From NCBI GenBank assembly GCA_035610835.1, contig CM069457.1:43937319-44001318 (forward strand): a DNA stretch of 64,000 bases, given 5' to 3'. The position numbers and the translations under genes were made by a program. Source of the stretch: Ophiura sarsii (Eukaryota; Echinodermata; Ophiuroidea; Amphilepidida; Ophiuridae). Position 1 is the first letter of the stretch. Each line of letters starts with the position of its first letter. Below the pieces are notes generated by a model. The model made no database searches. It was not told the DNA's origin and saw only the letters and a program-made list of their open reading frames with translations. This document shows, one piece after another, positions 22,001-35,542 of the stretch.

Positions 22001-25000
22001 GGAATGAGGAACCCGGATAAATCCATACCATGCTTTTTAATATTTAAATTTGGCGGTCTACATGTTAGAGTGATATATAAAGAAGAGATTTGTAAATGCA
22101 ATTGACCTTTGAAATCGTTGATAAGGTGGGGTATAGTTCGACTCCAAGTTCGACTCCAATTTTTACATGTAATCTCTATGGGCTCATTCCAAAACGGTCA
22201 AAAAAGCACCGTTTTGGAATGAGGAACCCGGATAAATCCATACCATGCTTTTTAATATTTAAATTTGGCGGTCTACATGTTAGAGTGATATATAAAGAAG
22301 AGATTTGTAAATGCAATTGACCTTTGAAATCGTTGATAAGGTGGGGTATAGTTCGACTCCAAGTTCGACTCCAATTTTTACATGTAATCTCTATGGGCTC
22401 ATTCCAAAACGGTCAAAAAAGCACCGTTTTGGAATGAGGAACCCGGATAAATCCATACCATGCTTTTTAATATTTAAATTTGGCGGTCTACATGTTAGAG
22501 TGATATATAAAGAAGAGATTTGTAAATGCAATTGACCTTTGAAATCGTTGATAAGGTGGGGTATAGTTCGACTCCAAGTTCGACTCCAATTTTTACATGT
22601 AATCTCTATGGGCTCATTCCAAAACGGTCAAAAAAGCACCGTTTTGGAATGAGGAACCCGGATAAATCCATACCATGCTTTTTAATATTTAAATTTGGCG
22701 GTCTACATGTTAGAGTGATATATAAAGAAGAGATTTGTAAATGCAATTGACCTTTGAAATCGTTGATAAGGTGGGGTATAGTTCGACTCCAAGTTCGACT
22801 CCAATTTTTACATGTAATCTCTATGGGCTCATTCCAAAACGGTCAAAAAAGCACCGTTTTGGAATGAGGAACCCGGATAAATCCATACCATGCTTTTTAA
22901 TATTTAAATTTGGCGGTCTACATGTTAGAGTGATATATAAAGAAGAGATTTGTAAATGCAATTGACCTTTGAAATCGTTGATAAGGTGGGGTATAGTTCG
23001 ACTCCAAGTTCGACTCCAATTTTTACATGTAATCTCTATGGGCTCATTCCAAAACGGTCAAAAAAGCACCGTTTTGGAATGAGGAACCCGGATAAATCCA
23101 TACCATGCTTTTTAATATTTAAATTTGGCGGTCTACATGTTAGAGTGATATATAAAGAAGAGATTTGTAAATGCAATTGACCTTTGAAATCGTTGATAAG
23201 GTGGGGTATAGTTCGACTCCAAGTTCGACTCCAATTTTTACATGTAATCTCTATGGGCTCATTCCAAAACGGTCAAAAAAGCACCGTTTTGGAATGAGGA
23301 ACCCGGATAAATCCATACCATGCTTTTTAATATTTAAATTTGGCGGTCTACATGTTAGAGTGATATATAAAGAAGAGATTTGTAAATGCAATTGACCTTT
23401 GAAATCGTTGATAAGGTGGGGTATAGTTCGACTCCAAGTTCGACTCCAATTTTTACATGTAATCTCTATGGGCTCATTCCAAAACGGTCAAAAAAGCACC
23501 GTTTTGGAATGAGGAACCCGGATAAATCCATACCATGCTTTTTAATATTTAAATTTGGCGGTCTACATGTTAGAGTGATATATAAAGAAGAGATTTGTAA
23601 ATGCAATTGACCTTTGAAATCGTTGATAAGGTGGGGTATAGTTCGACTCCAAGTTCGACTCCAATTTTTACATGTAATCTCTATGGGCTCATTCCAAAAC
23701 GGTCAAAAAAGCACCGTTTTGGAATGAGGAACCCGGATAAATCCATACCATGCTTTTTAATATTTAAATTTGGCGGTCTACATGTTAGAGTGATATATAA
23801 AGAAGAGATTTGTAAATGCAATTGACCTTTGAAATCGTTGATAAGGTGGGGTATAGTTCGACTCCAAGTTCGACTCCAATTTTTACATGTAATCTCTATG
23901 GGCTCATTCCAAAACGGTCAAAAAAGCACCGTTTTGGAATGAGGAACCCGGATAAATCCATACCATGCTTTTTAATATTTAAATTTGGCGGTCTACATGT
24001 TAGAGTGATATATAAAGAAGAGATTTGTAAATGCAATTGACCTTTGAAATCGTTGATAAGGTGGGGTATAGTTCGACTCCAAGTTCGACTCCAATTTTTA
24101 CATGTAATCTCTATGGGCTCATTCCAAAACGGTCAAAAAAGCACCGTTTTGGAATGAGGAACCCGGATAAATCCATACCATGCTTTTTAATATTTAAATT
24201 TGGCGGTCTACATGTTAGAGTGATATATAAAGAAGAGATTTGTAAATGCAATTGACCTTTGAAATCGTTGATAAGGTGGGGTATAGTTCGACTCCAAGTT
24301 CGACTCCAATTTTTACATGTAATCTCTATGGGCTCATTCCAAAACGGTCAAAAAAGCACCGTTTTGGAATGAGGAACCCGGATAAATCCATACCATGCTT
24401 TTTAATATTTAAATTTGGCGGTCTACATGTTAGAGTGATATATAAAGAAGAGATTTGTAAATGCAATTGACCTTTGAAATCGTTGATAAGGTGGGGTATA
24501 GTTCGACTCCAAGTTCGACTCCAATTTTTACATGTAATCTCTATGGGCTCATTCCAAAACGGTCAAAAAAGCACCGTTTTGGAATGAGGAACCCGGATAA
24601 ATCCATACCATGCTTTTTAATATTTAAATTTGGCGGTCTACATGTTAGAGTGATATATAAAGAAGAGATTTGTAAATGCAATTGACCTTTGAAATCGTTG
24701 ATAAGGTGGGGTATAGTTCGACTCCAAGTTCGACTCCAATTTTTACATGTAATCTCTATGGGCTCATTCCAAAACGGTCAAAAAAGCACCGTTTTGGAAT
24801 GAGGAACCCGGATAAATCCATACCATGCTTTTTAATATTTAAATTTGGCGGTCTACATGTTAGAGTGATATATAAAGAAGAGATTTGTAAATGCAATTGA
24901 CCTTTGAAATCGTTGATAAGGTGGGGTATAGTTCGACTCCAAGTTCGACTCCAATTTTTACATGTAATCTCTATGGGCTCATTCCAAAACGGTCAAAAAA

Positions 25001-28000
25001 GCACCGTTTTGGAATGAGGAACCCGGATAAATCCATACCATGCTTTTTAATATTTAAATTTGGCGGTCTACATGTTAGAGTGATATATAAAGAAGAGATT
25101 TGTAAATGCAATTGACCTTTGAAATCGTTGATAAGGTGGGGTATAGTTCGACTCCAAGTTCGACTCCAATTTTTACATGTAATCTCTATGGGCTCATTCC
25201 AAAACGGTCAAAAAAGCACCGTTTTGGAATGAGGAACCCGGATAAATCCATACCATGCTTTTTAATATTTAAATTTGGCGGTCTACATGTTAGAGTGATA
25301 TATAAAGAAGAGATTTGTAAATGCAATTGACCTTTGAAATCGTTGATAAGGTGGGGTATAGTTCGACTCCAAGTTCGACTCCAATTTTTACATGTAATCT
25401 CTATGGGCTCATTCCAAAACGGTCAAAAAAGCACCGTTTTGGAATGAGGAACCCGGATAAATCCATACCATGCTTTTTAATATTTAAATTTGGCGGTCTA
25501 CATGTTAGAGTGATATATAAAGAAGAGATTTGTAAATGCAATTGACCTTTGAAATCGTTGATAAGGTGGGGTATAGTTCGACTCCAAGTTCGACTCCAAT
25601 TTTTACATGTAATCTCTATGGGCTCATTCCAAAACGGTCAAAAAAGCACCGTTTTGGAATGAGGAACCCGGATAAATCCATACCATGCTTTTTAATATTT
25701 AAATTTGGCGGTCTACATGTTAGAGTGATATATAAAGAAGAGATTTGTAAATGCAATTGACCTTTGAAATCGTTGATAAGGTGGGGTATAGTTCGACTCC
25801 AAGTTCGACTCCAATTTTTACATGTAATCTCTATGGGCTCATTCCAAAACGGTCAAAAAAGCACCGTTTTGGAATGAGGAACCCGGATAAATCCATACCA
25901 TGCTTTTTAATATTTAAATTTGGCGGTCTACATGTTAGAGTGATATATAAAGAAGAGATTTGTAAATGCAATTGACCTTTGAAATCGTTGATAAGGTGGG
26001 GTATAGTTCGACTCCAAGTTCGACTCCAATTTTTACATGTAATCTCTATGGGCTCATTCCAAAACGGTCAAAAAAGCACCGTTTTGGAATGAGGAACCCG
26101 GATAAATCCATACCATGCTTTTTAATATTTAAATTTGGCGGTCTACATGTTAGAGTGATATATAAAGAAGAGATTTGTAAATGCAATTGACCTTTGAAAT
26201 CGTTGATAAGGTGGGGTATAGTTCGACTCCAAGTTCGACTCCAATTTTTACATGTAATCTCTATGGGCTCATTCCAAAACGGTCAAAAAAGCACCGTTTT
26301 GGAATGAGGAACCCGGATAAATCCATACCATGCTTTTTAATATTTAAATTTGGCGGTCTACATGTTAGAGTGATATATAAAGAAGAGATTTGTAAATGCA
26401 ATTGACCTTTGAAATCGTTGATAAGGTGGGGTATAGTTCGACTCCAAGTTCGACTCCAATTTTTACATGTAATCTCTATGGGCTCATTCCAAAACGGTCA
26501 AAAAAGCACCGTTTTGGAATGAGGAACCCGGATAAATCCATACCATGCTTTTTAATATTTAAATTTGGCGGTCTACATGTTAGAGTGATATATAAAGAAG
26601 AGATTTGTAAATGCAATTGACCTTTGAAATCGTTGATAAGGTGGGGTATAGTTCGACTCCAAGTTCGACTCCAATTTTTACATGTAATCTCTATGGGCTC
26701 ATTCCAAAACGGTCAAAAAAGCACCGTTTTGGAATGAGGAACCCGGATAAATCCATACCATGCTTTTTAATATTTAAATTTGGCGGTCTACATGTTAGAG
26801 TGATATATAAAGAAGAGATTTGTAAATGCAATTGACCTTTGAAATCGTTGATAAGGTGGGGTATAGTTCGACTCCAAGTTCGACTCCAATTTTTACATGT
26901 AATCTCTATGGGCTCATTCCAAAACGGTCAAAAAAGCACCGTTTTGGAATGAGGAACCCGGATAAATCCATACCATGCTTTTTAATATTTAAATTTGGCG
27001 GTCTACATGTTAGAGTGATATATAAAGAAGAGATTTGTAAATGCAATTGACCTTTGAAATCGTTGATAAGGTGGGGTATAGTTCGACTCCAAGTTCGACT
27101 CCAATTTTTACATGTAATCTCTATGGGCTCATTCCAAAACGGTCAAAAAAGCACCGTTTTGGAATGAGGAACCCGGATAAATCCATACCATGCTTTTTAA
27201 TATTTAAATTTGGCGGTCTACATGTTAGAGTGATATATAAAGAAGAGATTTGTAAATGCAATTGACCTTTGAAATCGTTGATAAGGTGGGGTATAGTTCG
27301 ACTCCAAGTTCGACTCCAATTTTTACATGTAATCTCTATGGGCTCATTCCAAAACGGTCAAAAAAGCACCGTTTTGGAATGAGGAACCCGGATAAATCCA
27401 TACCATGCTTTTTAATATTTAAATTTGGCGGTCTACATGTTAGAGTGATATATAAAGAAGAGATTTGTAAATGCAATTGACCTTTGAAATCGTTGATAAG
27501 GTGGGGTATAGTTCGACTCCAAGTTCGACTCCAATTTTTACATGTAATCTCTATGGGCTCATTCCAAAACGGTCAAAAAAGCACCGTTTTGGAATGAGGA
27601 ACCCGGATAAATCCATACCATGCTTTTTAATATTTAAATTTGGCGGTCTACATGTTAGAGTGATATATAAAGAAGAGATTTGTAAATGCAATTGACCTTT
27701 GAAATCGTTGATAAGGTGGGGTATAGTTCGACTCCAAGTTCGACTCCAATTTTTACATGTAATCTCTATGGGCTCATTCCAAAACGGTCAAAAAAGCACC
27801 GTTTTGGAATGAGGAACCCGGATAAATCCATACCATGCTTTTTAATATTTAAATTTGGCGGTCTACATGTTAGAGTGATATATAAAGAAGAGATTTGTAA
27901 ATGCAATTGACCTTTGAAATCGTTGATAAGGTGGGGTATAGTTCGACTCCAAGTTCGACTCCAATTTTTACATGTAATCTCTATGGGCTCATTCCAAAAC

Positions 28001-31000
28001 GGTCAAAAAAGCACCGTTTTGGAATGAGGAACCCGGATAAATCCATACCATGCTTTTTAATATTTAAATTTGGCGGTCTACATGTTAGAGTGATATATAA
28101 AGAAGAGATTTGTAAATGCAATTGACCTTTGAAATCGTTGATAAGGTGGGGTATAGTTCGACTCCAAGTTCGACTCCAATTTTTACATGTAATCTCTATG
28201 GGCTCATTCCAAAACGGTCAAAAAAGCACCGTTTTGGAATGAGGAACCCGGATAAATCCATACCATGCTTTTTAATATTTAAATTTGGCGGTCTACATGT
28301 TAGAGTGATATATAAAGAAGAGATTTGTAAATGCAATTGACCTTTGAAATCGTTGATAAGGTGGGGTATAGTTCGACTCCAAGTTCGACTCCAATTTTTA
28401 CATGTAATCTCTATGGGCTCATTCCAAAACGGTCAAAAAAGCACCGTTTTGGAATGAGGAACCCGGATAAATCCATACCATGCTTTTTAATATTTAAATT
28501 TGGCGGTCTACATGTTAGAGTGATATATAAAGAAGAGATTTGTAAATGCAATTGACCTTTGAAATCGTTGATAAGGTGGGGTATAGTTCGACTCCAAGTT
28601 CGACTCCAATTTTTACATGTAATCTCTATGGGCTCATTCCAAAACGGTCAAAAAAGCACCGTTTTGGAATGAGGAACCCGGATAAATCCATACCATGCTT
28701 TTTAATATTTAAATTTGGCGGTCTACATGTTAGAGTGATATATAAAGAAGAGATTTGTAAATGCAATTGACCTTTGAAATCGTTGATAAGGTGGGGTATA
28801 GTTCGACTCCAAGTTCGACTCCAATTTTTACATGTAATCTCTATGGGCTCATTCCAAAACGGTCAAAAAAGCACCGTTTTGGAATGAGGAACCCGGATAA
28901 ATCCATACCATGCTTTTTAATATTTAAATTTGGCGGTCTACATGTTAGAGTGATATATAAAGAAGAGATTTGTAAATGCAATTGACCTTTGAAATCGTTG
29001 ATAAGGTGGGGTATAGTTCGACTCCAAGTTCGACTCCAATTTTTACATGTAATCTCTATGGGCTCATTCCAAAACGGTCAAAAAAGCACCGTTTTGGAAT
29101 GAGGAACCCGGATAAATCCATACCATGCTTTTTAATATTTAAATTTGGCGGTCTACATGTTAGAGTGATATATAAAGAAGAGATTTGTAAATGCAATTGA
29201 CCTTTGAAATCGTTGATAAGGTGGGGTATAGTTCGACTCCAAGTTCGACTCCAATTTTTACATGTAATCTCTATGGGCTCATTCCAAAACGGTCAAAAAA
29301 GCACCGTTTTGGAATGAGGAACCCGGATAAATCCATACCATGCTTTTTAATATTTAAATTTGGCGGTCTACATGTTAGAGTGATATATAAAGAAGAGATT
29401 TGTAAATGCAATTGACCTTTGAAATCGTTGATAAGGTGGGGTATAGTTCGACTCCAAGTTCGACTCCAATTTTTACATGTAATCTCTATGGGCTCATTCC
29501 AAAACGGTCAAAAAAGCACCGTTTTGGAATGAGGAACCCGGATAAATCCATACCATGCTTTTTAATATTTAAATTTGGCGGTCTACATGTTAGAGTGATA
29601 TATAAAGAAGAGATTTGTAAATGCAATTGACCTTTGAAATCGTTGATAAGGTGGGGTATAGTTCGACTCCAAGTTCGACTCCAATTTTTACATGTAATCT
29701 CTATGGGCTCATTCCAAAACGGTCAAAAAAGCACCGTTTTGGAATGAGGAACCCGGATAAATCCATACCATGCTTTTTAATATTTAAATTTGGCGGTCTA
29801 CATGTTAGAGTGATATATAAAGAAGAGATTTGTAAATGCAATTGACCTTTGAAATCGTTGATAAGGTGGGGTATAGTTCGACTCCAAGTTCGACTCCAAT
29901 TTTTACATGTAATCTCTATGGGCTCATTCCAAAACGGTCAAAAAAGCACCGTTTTGGAATGAGGAACCCGGATAAATCCATACCATGCTTTTTAATATTT
30001 AAATTTGGCGGTCTACATGTTAGAGTGATATATAAAGAAGAGATTTGTAAATGCAATTGACCTTTGAAATCGTTGATAAGGTGGGGTATAGTTCGACTCC
30101 AAGTTCGACTCCAATTTTTACATGTAATCTCTATGGGCTCATTCCAAAACGGTCAAAAAAGCACCGTTTTGGAATGAGGAACCCGGATAAATCCATACCA
30201 TGCTTTTTAATATTTAAATTTGGCGGTCTACATGTTAGAGTGATATATAAAGAAGAGATTTGTAAATGCAATTGACCTTTGAAATCGTTGATAAGGTGGG
30301 GTATAGTTCGACTCCAAGTTCGACTCCAATTTTTACATGTAATCTCTATGGGCTCATTCCAAAACGGTCAAAAAAGCACCGTTTTGGAATGAGGAACCCG
30401 GATAAATCCATACCATGCTTTTTAATATTTAAATTTGGCGGTCTACATGTTAGAGTGATATATAAAGAAGAGATTTGTAAATGCAATTGACCTTTGAAAT
30501 CGTTGATAAGGTGGGGTATAGTTCGACTCCAAGTTCGACTCCAATTTTTACATGTAATCTCTATGGGCTCATTCCAAAACGGTCAAAAAAGCACCGTTTT
30601 GGAATGAGGAACCCGGATAAATCCATACCATGCTTTTTAATATTTAAATTTGGCGGTCTACATGTTAGAGTGATATATAAAGAAGAGATTTGTAAATGCA
30701 ATTGACCTTTGAAATCGTTGATAAGGTGGGGTATAGTTCGACTCCAAGTTCGACTCCAATTTTTACATGTAATCTCTATGGGCTCATTCCAAAACGGTCA
30801 AAAAAGCACCGTTTTGGAATGAGGAACCCGGATAAATCCATACCATGCTTTTTAATATTTAAATTTGGCGGTCTACATGTTAGAGTGATATATAAAGAAG
30901 AGATTTGTAAATGCAATTGACCTTTGAAATCGTTGATAAGGTGGGGTATAGTTCGACTCCAAGTTCGACTCCAATTTTTACATGTAATCTCTATGGGCTC

Positions 31001-34000
31001 ATTCCAAAACGGTCAAAAAGCACCGTTTTGGAATGAGGAACCCGGATAAATCCATACCATGCTTTTTAATATTTAAATTTGGCGGTCTACATGTTAGAGT
31101 GATATATAAAGAAGAGATTTGTAAATGCAATTGACCTTTGAAATCGTTGATAAGGTGGGGTATAGTTCGACTCCAAGTTCGACTCCAATTTTTACATGTA
31201 ATCTCTATGGGCTCATTCCAAAACGGTCAAAAAAGCACCGTTTTGGAATGAGGAACCCGGATAAATCCATACCATGCTTTTTAATATTTAAATTTGGCGG
31301 TCTACATGTTAGAGTGATATATAAAGAAGAGATTTGTAAATGCAATTGACCTTTGAAATCGTTGATAAGGTGGGGTATAGTTCGACTCCAAGTTCGACTC
31401 CAATTTTTACATGTAATCTCTATGGGCTCATTCCAAAACGGTCAAAAAAGCACCGTTTTGGAATGAGGAACCCGGATAAATCCATACCATGCTTTTTAAT
31501 ATTTAAATTTGGCGGTCTACATGTTAGAGTGATATATAAAGAAGAGATTTGTAAATGCAATTGACCTTTGAAATCGTTGATAAGGTGGGGTATAGTTCGA
31601 CTCCAAGTTCGACTCCAATTTTTACATGTAATCTCTATGGGCTCATTCCAAAACGGTCAAAAAAGCACCGTTTTGGAATGAGGAACCCGGATAAATCCAT
31701 ACCATGCTTTTTAATATTTAAATTTGGCGGTCTACATGTTAGAGTGATATATAAAGAAGAGATTTGTAAATGCAATTGACCTTTGAAATCGTTGATAAGG
31801 TGGGGTATAGTTCGACTCCAAGTTCGACTCCAATTTTTACATGTAATCTCTATGGGCTCATTCCAAAACGGTCAAAAAAGCACCGTTTTGGAATGAGGAA
31901 CCCGGATAAATCCATACCATGCTTTTTAATATTTAAATTTGGCGGTCTACATGTTAGAGTGATATATAAAGAAGAGATTTGTAAATGCAATTGACCTTTG
32001 AAATCGTTGATAAGGTGGGGTATAGTTCGACTCCAAGTTCGACTCCAATTTTTACATGTAATCTCTATGGGCTCATTCCAAAACGGTCAAAAAAGCACCG
32101 TTTTGGAATGAGGAACCCGGATAAATCCATACCATGCTTTTTAATATTTAAATTTGGCGGTCTACATGTTAGAGTGATATATAAAGAAGAGATTTGTAAA
32201 TGCAATTGACCTTTGAAATCGTTGATAAGGTGGGGTATAGTTCGACTCCAAGTTCGACTCCAATTTTTACATGTAATCTCTATGGGCTCATTCCAAAACG
32301 GTCAAAAAAGCACCGTTTTGGAATGAGGAACCCGGATAAATCCATACCATGCTTTTTAATATTTAAATTTGGCGGTCTACATGTTAGAGTGATATATAAA
32401 GAAGAGATTTGTAAATGCAATTGACCTTTGAAATCGTTGATAAGGTGGGGTATAGTTCGACTCCAAGTTCGACTCCAATTTTTACATGTAATCTCTATGG
32501 GCTCATTCCAAAACGGTCAAAAAAGCACCGTTTTGGAATGAGGAACCCGGATAAATCCATACCATGCTTTTTAATATTTAAATTTGGCGGTCTACATGTT
32601 AGAGTGATATATAAAGAAGAGATTTGTAAATGCAATTGACCTTTGAAATCGTTGATAAGGTGGGGTATAGTTCGACTCCAAGTTCGACTCCAATTTTTAC
32701 ATGTAATCTCTATGGGCTCATTCCAAAACGGTCAAAAAAGCACCGTTTTGGAATGAGGAACCCGGATAAATCCATACCATGCTTTTTAATATTTAAATTT
32801 GGCGGTCTACATGTTAGAGTGATATATAAAGAAGAGATTTGTAAATGCAATTGACCTTTGAAATCGTTGATAAGGTGGGTATAGTTCGACTCCAAGTTCG
32901 ACTCCAATTTTTACATGTAATCTCTATGGGCTCATTCCAAAACGGTCAAAAAGCACCGTTTTGGAATGAGGAACCCGGATAAATCCATACCATGCTTTTT
33001 AATATTTAAATTTGGCGGTCTACATGTTAGAGTGATATATAAAGAAGAGATTTGTAAATGCAATTGACCTTTGAAATCGTTGATAAGGTGGGGTATAGTT
33101 CGACTCCAAGTTCGACTCCAATTTTTACATGTAATCTCTATGGGCTCATTCCAAAACGGTCAAAAAGCACCGTTTTGGAATGAGGAACCCGGATAAATCC
33201 ATACCATGCTTTTTAATATTTAAATTTGGCGGTCTACATGTTAGAGTGATATATAAAGAAGAGATTTGTAAATGCAATTGACCTTTGAAATCGTTGATAA
33301 GGTGGGGTATAGTTCGACTCCAAGTTCGACTCCAATTTTTACATGTAATCTCTATGGGCTCATTCAAAACGGTCAAAAAAGCACCGTTTGGAATGAGGAA
33401 CCCGGATAAATCCATACCATGCTTTTTAATATTTAAATTTGGCGGTCTACATGTTAGAGTGATATATAAAGAAGAGATTTGTAAATGCAATTGACCTTTG
33501 AAATCGTTGATAAGGTGGGGTATAGTTTCGACTCCAAGTTCGACTCCAATTTTTACATGTAATCTCTATGGGCTCATTCCAAAACGGTCAAAAAAGCACC
33601 GTTTTGGAATGAGGAACCCGGATAAATCCATACCATGCTTTTTAATATTTAAATTTGGCGGTCTACATGTTAGAGTGATATATAAAGAAGAGATTTGTAA
33701 ATGCAATTGACCTTTGAAATCGTTGATAAGGTGGGGTATAGTTCGACTCCAAGTTCGACTCCAATTTTTACATGTAATCTCTATGGGCTCATTCCAAAAC
33801 GGTCAAAAAGCACCGTTTTGGAATGAGGAACCCGGATAAATCCATACCATGCTTTTTAATATTTAAATTTGGCGGTCTACATGTTAGAGTGATATATAAA
33901 GAAGAGATTTGTAAATGCAATTGACCTTTGAAATCGTTGATAAGGTGGGGTATAGTTCGACTCCAAGTTCGACTCCAATTTTTACATGTAATCTCTATGG

Positions 34001-34365
34001 GCTCATTCCAAAACGGTCAAAAAAGCACCGTTTTGGAATGAGGAACCCGGATAAATCCATACCATGCTTTTTAATATTTAAATTTGGCGGTCTACATGTT
34101 AGAGTGATATATAAAGAAGAGATTTGTAAATGCAATTGACCTTTGAAATCGTTGATAAGGTGGGGTATAGTTCGACTCCAAGTTCGACTCCAATTTTTAC
34201 ATGTAATCTCTATGGGCTCATTCCAAAACGGTCAAAAAAGCACCGTTTTGGAATGAGGAACCGGATAAATCCATACCATGCTTTTTAAATATTAAATTTG
34301 GCGGTCTACATGTTAGAGTGATATATAAAGAAGAGATTTGTAAATGCAATTGACCTTGAAATCGT
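19023..34365 (+). repeat. 215-bp head-to-tail satellite, about 71 copies
   Basis: Units repeat at exactly 215 bp from 19086 to 30911 with no change in length, and no differences were noticed on reading. From there to the gap at 34366, single-base indels appear in about eight units (mostly A-run and G-run lengths). One unit contains a duplicated 12-bp AGTTCGACTCCA and a 37-bp hairpin. A 74-codon ORF in each unit overlaps the ATG of the next and shifts frame each time because 215 is not a multiple of 3; it is not considered a gene. The array begins inside the first visible GTPase exon and ends at an N gap, so its true length is unknown. Confidence 0.95.
19175..19211. repeat. Hairpin within the satellite unit (first of ~71)
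   Basis: CATTCCAAAACGGT and its exact complement ACCGTTTTGGAATG flank a 9-base loop CAAAAAAGC. The structure recurs every 215 bp. Loop length is one of the few variable positions (one A lost in several distal units), while the arms stay complementary except in the unit near 33365-33395. Confidence 0.9.
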
Positions 34366-34465
34366 NNNNNNNNNNNNNNNNNNNNNNNNNNNNNNNNNNN
34401 NNNNNNNNNNNNNNNNNNNNNNNNNNNNNNNNNNNNNNNNNNNNNNNNNNNNNNNNNNNNNNNNN
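34366..34465. other. Assembly gap of 100 N between C2 and C3
   Basis: The satellite array runs into this gap and does not resume on the other side, so the array end and the neighbour of C2 are unresolved. Confidence 0.98.
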
Positions 34466-35002
34466 TTTTTTCCACGTCTAAATAAGTGTAATGTTAATTA
34501 ATTACATATTGGTCCATGTCTTTCAAAAGCAGACGAATCACGTGGATTTCGATCACTAATGCATGCTGTTCTGTACACTTTTGTCTGGCCCCTCATCATG
34601 TATAAAGTAAAACTGCCCAACAGTTATGCATATGAGATGTTGATTAATACATGTTCAGGGGCAAGAGCACTTACAAGGTTTTAATATAGTTGTTTTGGCC
34701 CTTGAACATGTTTAAAGCAGAATGTCCATAGGAAGTATAAATGTGTACATGCTGAAGGGCCTGATGGTGGTTTTGACAGAACAGCGACGTATACTGCGCA
34801 AGCCAGAATCCTGACTGTGTAATTGGTTTAACCAACGCACTTCATGCTTCTCGCGTATTCATTGGAATGTATATGTCCCGTTGTCGAGCAAGTGGTTGTG
34901 CGATTTGCATACGATGCTATCTTTCTGCCTAACTCACATTTCTGAACCTGAATAAATCTTCAAAAGCCTGATAATTGAAAAACATCACTCGAAATATATT
35001 CT
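34466..35002 (+). other. Upstream region of the sialyltransferase gene
   Basis: AT-rich non-coding sequence before the first ATG. It should contain the 5' UTR and possibly the promoter, but I see no clear TATA box or other core element to place. Confidence 0.4.
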
Positions 35003-35542
35003 ATGGTTTTTCGGATTTTCTTTTTTGGCACTCATTTGCTGGATGAAAACATGAAGAAGATTCAAACAGGAAACGTGTTAATACTGATGGTTTCCATCGG
35101 GATCTTAACGATGCTAATATCCTGGACCATTACAAATCCATCTTTATCAACACATCAAGAAAGAAGTATACATATTAACGAATATAGTAATGATCGTGAC
35201 GATTTAGTGATTGACATGTTGAAGCAACTGCGTCAACAGATTGCTGAACACAGTGAGTATAAAAAAGTGGACAGAGGACAAGATACACAGCATCAAGACG
35301 ATAGAAGTAACTTGGCCTTACAACATTATTTACATAAGGTTTCGATGTCATCATCATCGACAAAAGAGAGTACTGCTACTGATTTGAAGCCATTGCAAAT
35401 TCTGCCCGTGTCGTCTGCTGCGATGCGGACAAATGAAGCGATAGAAGATTTGCTCGAAACACCCACAGATCCAGTAATACATGGACGAGTTCCTCTCACG
35501 GACGACATCCCATATATTGTTGACCCACTGCACAACTTATCC
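35003..35542 (+). CDS. ST6GALNAC: Sialyltransferase exon 1 (membrane anchor and stem)
   Basis: 180 codons ending at a CC|GTAAGT donor in phase 0. Residues about 24-42 ([17 protein letters not shown]) form the signal anchor of a type II protein, preceded by basic residues. The rest is a polar Ser/Thr/Gln-rich stem. Two starts are possible: 35003, and Met17 at 35051 (A at -3, better context, giving MKKIQTGN directly before the anchor). I favour 35051 slightly. Confidence 0.8.

Noticed and set aside
19086..34139. Dozens of identical 74-codon ORFs, one per 215-bp unit, as a gene family or polyprotein
   Set aside because: They are the same satellite unit read in frame. 215 is not divisible by three, so the units cannot form one continuous frame, and the hairpin lies inside the ORF. 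There is no coding signature apart from repetition.
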